From the NCBI GenBank assembly GCA_035315685.1, contig DATFXR010000234.1, positions 1-39,712 on the forward strand: 39,712 bases of DNA. The letters run 5' to 3'. The notes under the pieces are model-generated. The model saw nothing but the letters and a program-made list of their open reading frames with translations, was not told where the DNA came from and searched no databases. The translations under genes and the position numbers were made by a program. This DNA is from QHWK01 sp035315685. Lineage in GTDB: Bacteria; Acidobacteriota; Vicinamibacteria; Vicinamibacterales; CAVVIG01. Of the stretch, positions 33,944 through 39,712 are shown in pieces (position 1 is the first letter of the stretch; every line of letters begins with the position of its first letter).

Positions 33944-33959
33944 AGCAACCGAATCGCCA
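33944..33959 (-). promoter_or_regulatory. Sigma-54-type -24/-12 promoter candidate
   Basis: On the minus strand TGGC (33959-33956), seven bases, then TTGCT (33948-33944) reproduce the GG/GC spacing of the sigma-54 consensus TGGC-N7-TTGCW. The predicted start would be about 60 nt before ATG 33874 of the SPFH gene. The operon it would drive encodes a sigma-54 activator. The bases after TGGC (GA rather than AC) are off consensus. Confidence 0.4.
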
Positions 33960-34111
33960 CACGCAAGTTGTTGATTCGATTCGGTTCGACAGCGCAGTCC
34001 TCGTGTCGGCGGGCGCACGGCGTGTGTTCAATGACACGAGAGAGTTGCGCCGTCTGGTCGACGCAAGCTCGGCGGCGTCCTTGGAGCCCTTCTTGCACCT
34101 TTGCACAGCTG

Positions 34112-35200
34112 GTGCGTACTCGGTTGGTCGCGGTTGCGCTGGTCCCCTCGGCAATGGCCGTCGCGTGTGCCAATCTGCGGCCGGGTCGTCACGCCGATCG
34201 GGTGTACATCACTGCCGCCGAGCGCTCAGCCGCAATCGCGCACGCGCAGGTCTGGCGGCCTACGAACATCCGGTCGATGAACGTGCAGCTCGGACCGCAG
34301 GGGGCGGGGTCCTTCGCGCCGAACGCGACGGTCACGTGCAGCTACTACCAAGAAACCTTCGCAGGTACGACGCCGAAGTTCGGCTGTGCTCTGCCGGACG
34401 CCAATCGCATCAAGGTCCGGTACGGACGCGACAACAACGAGATCTTCGCAGGCGTTGCCGCGACGCGGCTGCTGTGGGCGCTCGGGTTCGGCGCTGACGT
34501 GCTCTACCCCGTTCACGTGATCTGCCACGGCTGCCCGAACGCGCTCGAGGGCGATCGCACGGCCGACGGGAGCACAGGTTTCGAGTACGCGGCGATCGAG
34601 CGAAAGATGCGCGGCCGTGAGATGGATGCGCCGAGCGTCGGAGCGGGCTGGGCGTGGTCCGAACTGGATCTCGTCGAGCAGCGCGCCGGCGGCGCGCCGC
34701 TCGCGCACCGCGACGCGCTGAAGCTGCTGGCCGTGATGCTGCAACACACCGACAACAAGGCGGAGCAGCAGAAGCTGTTGTGCGTCGACGAGGAAACGCC
34801 GAAGCACGAGCTCGGAAAGTGCCCCGCGACGTTCATGATGATCCACGACCTCGGCCTCACCTTCGGCACCGCGACGCTGACGAACAACGCCGACCGGAGC
34901 AGCGCGAATCTTCGCGAGTGGTCGCGTACGCCGATCTGGAAAGACGAGGCGCACTGCATCGGGAACCTGCCGCCGTCGCAGAGCGGCACGCTGAACAACC
35001 CGTTCATCTCGGAGGCCGGCCGCAGCTTCCTCTCGGATCTGCTCGCCCAGCTGACCGACACGCAGATTCAGGATCTGTTTCTGGCGGCGCGCTTTGGGGA
35101 AAAACCGGGACTGAACGGTGAGAGTGGAGGCGGCGTCACCGAATGGGCGACGGCGTTCAAAGGGAAGCGCGAGGAAATCGCGGCTGCGCGCTGTTTCTGA
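34112..35200 (+). CDS. Exported protein with protein-kinase-like motifs, unknown function
   Basis: 362 residues from GTG 34112, chosen because it begins a signal sequence (RTRLVAVALVPSAMAVAC) that ends in a possible but imperfect lipobox at Cys19; ATG 34031 and 33968 are longer in-frame alternatives and none has a clear ribosome site. I know no family name for it. Visible motifs recall the protein-kinase-like fold: Lys101 in IKVRYG and Glu110 in a following helix (NNEIFAGVAATRLLWALGF), HTDNKAEQQ at 212-220 resembling the catalytic HRDLKPEN loop, and MIHDLGLTFG with Asp246 in the place of DFG. Several cysteines (CHGCP, LLCVD, GKCPAT, AHCIGN) could form disulfides, fitting an exported protein. 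A kinase assignment is inference. Confidence 0.6.
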   Translation: MRTRLVAVALVPSAMAVACANLRPGRHADRVYITAAERSAAIAHAQVWRPTNIRSMNVQLGPQGAGSFAPNATVTCSYYQETFAGTTPKFGCALPDANRIKVRYGRDNNEIFAGVAATRLLWALGFGADVLYPVHVICHGCPNALEGDRTADGSTGFEYAAIERKMRGREMDAPSVGAGWAWSELDLVEQRAGGAPLAHRDALKLLAVMLQHTDNKAEQQKLLCVDEETPKHELGKCPATFMMIHDLGLTFGTATLTNNADRSSANLREWSRTPIWKDEAHCIGNLPPSQSGTLNNPFISEAGRSFLSDLLAQLTDTQIQDLFLAARFGEKPGLNGESGGGVTEWATAFKGKREEIAAARCF

Positions 35201-35203
35201 CGC

Positions 35204-35364
35204 AGTCGCAAGTCGCAAGTCACAAGCCGCAAGTCACAAGCCGCAAGTCACCAGTCCCTCAGTCCAGACCCACGTCACAGTCACGAAGAATGAATCGTGG
35301 TTCGTCTTCGTGACTGCGACTGCCCGACTTGACTATGCGACTTGCGACTTGCGACTTGTGACTA
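35204..35364. repeat. Inverted repeat with 7-nt period arms (AAGTCGC family)
   Basis: The left arm (35204-35251) is a run of AAGTCGC, AAGTCAC and AAGCCGC units with exact 7-nt period. The right arm (35326-35364) is the reverse complement type, with GCGACTT units. A perfect inner stem CAGTCACGAAGA (35278-35289) / TCTTCGTGACTG (35305-35316) forms the tip. The element occupies the whole convergent gap, and the peroxiredoxin TAG stop (35362-35364) is its last three bases. Confidence 0.85.
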
Positions 35365-35919
35365 TTTGGTCGGCACCTTCAACTGTTCGAGATGCGTGAC
35401 CACGTCCTGGCCCGACGTCGCCGGCTTCACCGCCTTGTCGATGTCCGCGATCTTGCCGGTCGGATCGATATAAAACGTGTAGCGGCGCGCGAACTGGCGC
35501 TCCGGCGGCGCATCGGCCGGGATCACGCCGTACGCCATGGCAACCTTCTTGTCGGGATTCGCGAGCATCGGGAAGTCGGCGTGTTCTTTCTCGGCGAACG
35601 CCTTGTTGTCGGCCAGCGTATCGACGCTGATCATGAAGTACGCGGTGTCGAACTTCCGAATCAGTCCCCCGCTCTCACGGAGCGAGTTGCATTCGGCCGT
35701 TCAACCGGCGGTGAACGCCTTCGGGAACCACGCCAGCACGACCCATTTACCCTTGAGATCCTTGCTCAAGGTGTAGGTCTTGCCGTCGGTGGCCTGAAGG
35801 GTGAAATCCGGCGCCTGATCACCAACCTTGAGCTCGGTCGGGGTCTGGGCGGCAGCCGGGCCGGCGACGAGCCCGCACGCGACGATCGCGAGCGGCAGCA
35901 GGCGCAGCACCTTCCTCAT
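35362..35919 (-). CDS. Thioredoxin-fold peroxiredoxin with in-frame TGA, putative selenoprotein
   Basis: 185 residues if TGA 35703-35701 is read as selenocysteine at position 73. ATG 35919 has AGGAGG 3 nt upstream; signal peptide LRLLPLAIVACGLVAGPAAA. The AhpC/TSA fold is clear: VGDQAPDFTLQATDGKTYTLS, then WVVLAWFPKAFTAG, then [TGA], then TAECNSLRESGG. In BCP/PrxQ-type relatives the TGA position is the peroxidatic Cys (FTPGCT). The frame continues without interruption for 112 residues with family motifs (FPMLANPDKKVAMAYGV, RYTFYIDPTGKI), and Cys77 could be the resolving residue. A SECIS-like hairpin follows the TGA. Read conventionally it gives a 72-residue fragment and an unlinked 90-residue one. 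It should reduce peroxides in the periplasm. A recent nonsense mutation is the alternative. Confidence 0.8.
35668..35686 (-). promoter_or_regulatory. Bacterial SECIS-like hairpin
   Basis: On the minus strand CTCGCTC (35686-35680) pairs with GAGCGGG (35674-35668), seven pairs including one G-T, around the loop CGTGA. The loop begins 21 nt after the TGA. Known bacterial SECIS elements place the apical loop about 16-37 nt from UGA, with a G among its first two bases; both hold here. SelB binding is inferred, and no sel gene lies in the window. Confidence 0.55.
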
Positions 35920-35951
35920 AAGCCTCCTCTGGGCGACGAGGATAGCACAAG

Positions 35952-36031
35952 GAAAAGCAACCGCAGAGCGCGCAGAGATCGCAGAGAAAAAACGGGCTTT
36001 GCGTGCTCTGCGGTCTCCGCGGTTGCTTTTC
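35952..36031. repeat. Inverted repeat with 9-nt period arms (CGCAGAG family)
   Basis: GAAAAGCAACCGC (35952-35964) pairs perfectly with GCGGTTGCTTTTC (36019-36031). The left arm continues as CGCAGAGCG, CGCAGAGAT and CGCAGAGAA units of exactly 9 nt. The right arm has the facing CTCTGCGG and CTCCGCGG units. It lies between divergent gene starts, 32 nt before ATG 35919 and 19 nt before GTG 36051, so here it cannot be a terminator for either neighbour. Confidence 0.8.
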
Positions 36032-36050
36032 GCCGAGTCATAATCCCTGC

Positions 36051-39023
36051 GTGCGCTCAAGTCTCGTTGCTGTTCTCGCGGCCGGGGCGGCCGTCGTCGC
36101 GACCGCGCAAGGCGTCGATCCGTCGCTGTACGCCGACCTCAGGTGGCGCCACATCGGCCCGTTTCGCGGCGGCCGAACCGTCGGCGCGGCCGGGGTCGTT
36201 CAGCAGCCGAACGTCTTCTATATCGGCGTCAACAATGGCGGCGTCTGGAAGACGACCGACTACGGATCCACCTGGACGCCGATCTTCGACGATCAGCCGA
36301 CGCAATCGATCGGCACGATCGCCGTCGCGCCGTCGGATCCGAACACTCTCTACGTCGGGAGTGGCGAAGGGCTGCAGCGTCCGGATCTCTCCGTTGGCGA
36401 TGGCATCTACAACTCTACGGACGCTGGCCGGACCTGGCAGCACCTCGGCCTGCGCGACGCGCGCCAGATTGCCGCGATCATCGTCGATCCGGGCGATCCC
36501 AATCGACTCTTCGTCGCCGCGCTGGGCCATCCGTACGGCGCGAATCCCGAACGCGGCGTCTTCCGATCGACTGACGGCGGACGCACGTTCGAAAAAGTGC
36601 TGTTTCGCGACGACAACACCGGCGCGATCGATCTCGCGTTCGATCCCTCGGATGCGCGGACGATCTACGCCGTACTCTGGGCGGCCCGCCAGGGACCGTG
36701 GGAATACAACAACGCCTACACCGGTTCGACCAGCGGCCTGTTCAAGTCTGCCGACGGCGGCTCGACGTGGCAGCCGCTCACTCGCGGCCTGCCGACGACC
36801 GCCGATGGGTTGAGCCGCATCGGCGTCGGCATCGCGCCGAGCAATCCACAGCGCATCTACGCATGGGTCACGGCGCAGACCTCCGGCCTGTACCGCTCGG
36901 ATGACGCCGGCGCCACCTGGACCCTGATGAACACCGAAACGCGCGTCTGGGGCCGCGGCGACGACTTCGCGAACGTGCGCGTCGATCCATCGAACCCGGA
37001 CGTCGTCTATGCGGCCAATACGTCGACATATCGATCGACGGACGGCGGCCGGACGTTCACGGCAATCAAGGGGGCGCCCGGCGGCGACGACTACCACACG
37101 ATCTGGATCAATCCGACCAACCCGCGCAACATCCTGATCGCCGCCGATCAGGGCGCAACGATCACGGTCAACGGCGGCGAGACGTGGAGTTCGTGGTACA
37201 ACCAGCCGACCGCACAGATGTTCCACGTCGCCGCCGACAACCGATTCCCGTACTGGCTGTACGGAGGACAACAGGAGAGCGGATCGGCGGGCGTTCGGTC
37301 GCGCAGCGACTTCGGCGAGATCACGCTCCGCGAGTGGCAGCCGGTCGGCGTCGAAGAGTACGGCTATGCGGCGCCGGATCCGCTGCACCCCGGCATCATC
37401 TACGGCGGCAAGGTGACGCGCTTCGACGAACGGACCGGCGACGTCCAGAATGTCGGCCCGATCGTGGTCCGCGGCGGTGAGGATCGGTTCGTCCGTACCG
37501 CGCCGGTCCTGTTCTCGCCGGCCGACCCGCACGTGCTGCTCTACGCCACGCAGTTTCTCTACAGAACCGTCAACGGCGGGAGGAGCTGGACAAAAATCAG
37601 CGGCGACCTGTCGCGTGCCAATCCCGGCGTACCGGCATCGCTCGGCATGTATGCCGACGCTGCGCGGAAGGCCGAGCATCGAGGCGTGATCTACGCGATC
37701 GGCCCGTCGCCGCTCAACGTGAACGTGATCTGGACCGGGTCTGACGATGGCGCGGTGAACGTGACGCGCGACGGCGGCGCGACCTGGACCAACGTCACGC
37801 CGCGGGAGCTGACGCCGTGGAGCAAAGTCACGCAGATCGACGCGTCGCATTTCGATCAGGCGACCGCGTACCTCTCCGCCTCGCGGTTCCGTCTGGACGA
37901 TCTGACGCCGCTCGTCTTCCGCACGCGCGACGGAGGAAAATCCTGGACGAAGATCACCCGTGGCCTCGCCGACAACGCGTCGGTGAACGTCGTCCGCGAG
38001 GATCCCGGGCGGCGCGGGCTGCTGTTCGCCGGCACCGAGCGCGAAGTCTACGCGTCGTTCGACGCCGGCGACAGCTGGCAGTCGATCACGCTGAACCTTC
38101 CGCACACGTCGGTGCGCGATCTGATCGTCCACGGCGACGATGTCGCCGTCGCGACGCACGGCCGCGGCTTCTGGATCCTCGACAACATCACGCCCCTGCG
38201 GCAGATCGGTCGGCAAGCCGAGCGTAGCGCGAAGGCTTCAGCCGAGCGAACGGCGATCCTCTTCAAGCCCGCCGTCGCGTATCGGCTCCGCCGCAATCAG
38301 AACACCGACACGCCGCTGCCGCCGGAGGTGCCCGCGGCGCAGAATCCTCCCGACGGCGCGGTCATCGACTACTACCTGGCGAGCGACGCGCGTGGTCCCG
38401 TGACACTCGAGATCCGCACGGCAACCGGGAAGCTCGTCCGCCGCTACTCGAGCGACGACAAACTCGAGCCGTACGACGAGAAATCGATCAACGTGCCGAT
38501 GTACTGGGCGCGCCCGCTGCGGACGCTGACGGCGTCGAAAGGCATGCACCGCTTCGTCTGGGACCTGCGCTATCCGCGGCCCGGCGCCGTGCAGCGCGAC
38601 TTTCCGATTTCCGCCATCTACCGCGACACGCCGCTCGAGCCGCTCGGTGTGCTCGCGCTGCCGGCGGTGTTCACGGTGAAGCTGACCGTCGATGGGATGA
38701 CACTGACGGAGGCGTTGACGCTGAAGATGGATCCGCGCGCCACGATCACCGCGCTCGGCCTCACCCAGCAGTTCGCGCTCGCCACTAAGCTGGCCGACCT
38801 GATGAACCAGACATTCGCGGCAATCGGCCGCCAGACGACGTCGGGAGGCCAACAGCCCGCACCCGGTCGATCCGATACGGATCTGGAAGCCTTGAACACC
38901 GACCTCGCTACCGCCTACGACGTCGTCGAAGGCGCTGACCGCGCACCGACGCTCCAGGCGACGAAAACTGTCGCCGCCCTCGAGCAGCGGGTACGACGAT
39001 TGCTAAACTCTACAGTGCGATGA
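36051..39023 (+). CDS. Secreted Asp-box/VPS10-like beta-propeller protein (paralogue 2)
   Basis: 990 residues from GTG 36051, which begins the signal peptide VRSSLVAVLAAGAAVVATAQG; the longer open frame reads through an inverted repeat. It repeats the plan of the gene at 15035-18241: RWRHIGPFRGGRT at the start, FYIGVNNGGVWKTTDYG, Asp boxes STDAGRTW, STDGGRTF, SADGGSTW, SDDAGATW, STDGGRTF, VNGGRSW and TRDGGKSW, then a beta-sandwich and a helical C-terminus. Long stretches match its paralogue (PQ: VNGGETWSSWYNQPT and GGQQESGSA in both). It lacks the Gln/Arg-rich insertion of paralogue 1 near residue 980. An in-frame SAKASAER repeat sits at the same junction. Its stop overlaps the PIG-L gene as ATGA, so the two are probably co-expressed. 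Confidence 0.87.
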   Translation: MRSSLVAVLAAGAAVVATAQGVDPSLYADLRWRHIGPFRGGRTVGAAGVVQQPNVFYIGVNNGGVWKTTDYGSTWTPIFDDQPTQSIGTIAVAPSDPNTLYVGSGEGLQRPDLSVGDGIYNSTDAGRTWQHLGLRDARQIAAIIVDPGDPNRLFVAALGHPYGANPERGVFRSTDGGRTFEKVLFRDDNTGAIDLAFDPSDARTIYAVLWAARQGPWEYNNAYTGSTSGLFKSADGGSTWQPLTRGLPTTADGLSRIGVGIAPSNPQRIYAWVTAQTSGLYRSDDAGATWTLMNTETRVWGRGDDFANVRVDPSNPDVVYAANTSTYRSTDGGRTFTAIKGAPGGDDYHTIWINPTNPRNILIAADQGATITVNGGETWSSWYNQPTAQMFHVAADNRFPYWLYGGQQESGSAGVRSRSDFGEITLREWQPVGVEEYGYAAPDPLHPGIIYGGKVTRFDERTGDVQNVGPIVVRGGEDRFVRTAPVLFSPADPHVLLYATQFLYRTVNGGRSWTKISGDLSRANPGVPASLGMYADAARKAEHRGVIYAIGPSPLNVNVIWTGSDDGAVNVTRDGGATWTNVTPRELTPWSKVTQIDASHFDQATAYLSASRFRLDDLTPLVFRTRDGGKSWTKITRGLADNASVNVVREDPGRRGLLFAGTEREVYASFDAGDSWQSITLNLPHTSVRDLIVHGDDVAVATHGRGFWILDNITPLRQIGRQAERSAKASAERTAILFKPAVAYRLRRNQNTDTPLPPEVPAAQNPPDGAVIDYYLASDARGPVTLEIRTATGKLVRRYSSDDKLEPYDEKSINVPMYWARPLRTLTASKGMHRFVWDLRYPRPGAVQRDFPISAIYRDTPLEPLGVLALPAVFTVKLTVDGMTLTEALTLKMDPRATITALGLTQQFALATKLADLMNQTFAAIGRQTTSGGQQPAPGRSDTDLEALNTDLATAYDVVEGADRAPTLQATKTVAALEQRVRRLLNSTVR
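38217..38248. repeat. In-frame SAKASAER-type repeat in paralogue 2
   Basis: Two direct copies of GCCGAGCG (38217-38224 and 38241-38248) flank TAGCGCGAAGGCTTCA. It is translated as AERSAKASAER at the propeller/C-terminal junction, the same place as the copy at 17315 in paralogue 1, although the flanking residues differ. Confidence 0.6.
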
Positions 39024-39712
39024 CGCGAACCGTACGTCTGTCAGCAGTTACGGCAATTGCTGTGCTGCTGTTGTGCTCATACGTGAGCGCCAGTGCCCGG
39101 CGCCATGCCGCCGGCCGGCGTCATCAGGCGCAGCCAACGCTCGAGGTGCCGCAGGACACGCGGCTTCTCGTCGTCGCGCCCCATCCGGACGACGAGACGC
39201 TGGGTGCGGGCGGCTTGATGGAGCGCGTGCACGAGACCGGCGGCCGCGTCCACGTGGTCTACCTTACCGACGGCGACGGCTACCCCGAGGGGGTGAAGAG
39301 CGAGGATCACGTCGAGTCGCCCGCCGCGTCGGACTACCGCGGCTACGGCCGCCAGCGGCGGCGAGAAGCGCGCAACGCGCTGATGGCACTCGGACTCGAC
39401 AAGGCGTCGTACACCTTTCTCGGCTTCCCCGACGGCGGCCTGTCGAAACTGATGCGCACGTACTGGTCGGAGCGCCGTGCGGCTTATCGATCTCCTTATA
39501 CGCGGTTCGACCGGCCGCCGAAGTCGGAGATCGTCGTCCCCGACACGAAGTATCGAGGCGAGGATCTCACCCAGGAACTCGCGCTGATCATCGCGGACTT
39601 CAAGCCGACGATGATCGCGGTGCCGCGCAAGGAAGATCAGCATGCCGATCATTGCTCGGCGTGGTTCTTCCTCGCCGACGCGCTGACGGACGTGAAGCGC
39701 GTGCACCCGGAC
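39020..39712 (+). CDS. PIG-L/LmbE-family deacetylase, 3'-truncated by window end
   Basis: ATG 39020 overlaps the VPS10-like stop as ATGA; the frame stays open for 231 codons to the window end. Signal peptide: TRTVRLSAVTAIAVLLLCSYVSA. The zinc site APHPDDETLGAGG (about residues 54-66) is the family hallmark, with VVYLTDGDGYPEG next, and the third zinc ligand region HADHCSAW near the window end. PIG-L/LmbE enzymes remove N-acetyl groups from N-acetylglucosamine conjugates (GlcNAc-PI, mycothiol or bacillithiol precursors, antibiotics). An exported version pairs with an extracellular propeller protein, so a surface or environmental glycan is a reasonable but unproven substrate. Confidence 0.88.
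   Translation, partial: MTRTVRLSAVTAIAVLLLCSYVSASARRHAAGRRHQAQPTLEVPQDTRLLVVAPHPDDETLGAGGLMERVHETGGRVHVVYLTDGDGYPEGVKSEDHVESPAASDYRGYGRQRRREARNALMALGLDKASYTFLGFPDGGLSKLMRTYWSERRAAYRSPYTRFDRPPKSEIVVPDTKYRGEDLTQELALIIADFKPTMIAVPRKEDQHADHCSAWFFLADALTDVKRVHPD

Noticed and set aside
35362..35919. Peroxiredoxin as a pseudogene or two separate small genes
   Set aside because: Only the TGA at the catalytic Cys interrupts the frame, the downstream part is fully conserved in motif content and a SECIS-like hairpin follows. A nonsense mutation remains possible but is the weaker reading.
36057..38216. Long minus-strand open frame opposite VPS10-like paralogue 2
   Set aside because: Arg/Asp/Val-rich shadow reading; the plus strand has clear Asp-box repeats.

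Overview
The window is GC-rich (mid-60s percent by eye) bacterial chromosome with dense genes, GTG starts and many 1-4 nt gene overlaps. The gene mix suggests an acidobacterium, most likely of the Vicinamibacteria type: two large Asp-box/VPS10-like beta-propeller 'glycosyl hydrolases', a CadC-like winged-helix/TolB-like/TPR regulator, a DUF2339/DUF3999 pair, a secreted class-C serine hydrolase and a SpdH-like Tat oxidoreductase. This placement is inference from families; there is no rRNA or tRNA in the window. No prophage, transposase or CRISPR array was seen.

Layout. 1-3.6 kb: 3' end of an NHL-repeat protein, then on the minus strand a SpdH-like FAD oxidoreductase and a 3-hydroxyisobutyrate-dehydrogenase-family reductase. 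3.7-5.9 kb: polar amino-acid ABC transporter with the solute-binding protein fused to the permease, plus its ATPase. 6-7.4 kb: PI-PLC-X-like phosphodiesterase. 7.8-9.8 kb: winged-helix/TPR regulator. 9.8-14.7 kb (minus): aquaglyceroporin, L,D-transpeptidase (LdtD/YcbB type), overlapping MepK/YcbK-like M15 endopeptidase and an SGNH hydrolase, a likely envelope-remodelling cluster. 15-20.6 kb (plus): VPS10-like protein, serine hydrolase, NodB-type deacetylase-like protein. 20.8-26.6 kb (minus): DUF2339 and DUF3999. 26.9-33.9 kb (minus): a tightly overlapped five-gene operon, SPFH protein, hypothetical secreted protein, family-5 solute-binding protein, NtrY-like kinase, NtrC-like sigma-54 activator, with a sigma-54-like promoter in front. 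34.1-35.2 kb (plus): exported protein with kinase-like motifs. 35.4-35.9 kb (minus): a peroxiredoxin read through an in-frame TGA, probably a selenoprotein. 36-39.7 kb (plus): second VPS10-like paralogue overlapping a PIG-L deacetylase cut by the window end.

The two main non-routine signals are these. (1) The peroxiredoxin has TGA where the peroxidatic Cys should be, an intact downstream frame and a correctly spaced SECIS-like hairpin; ordinary gene calling would split it into two fragments. (2) The intergenic DNA is full of structured repeats. One family is REP-like (GTAG foot plus GTCCGGCT/AGCCGGAC palindrome), about a dozen and a half units including partial and degenerate ones, including a 5-unit tandem array and copies that supply gene ends. 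Alongside it are several sequence-unrelated elements sharing one architecture: short-period (about 7-12 nt) degenerate repeats folded into two inverted arms that fill intergenic gaps. A further hairpin family sits in frame inside the two VPS10-like genes.
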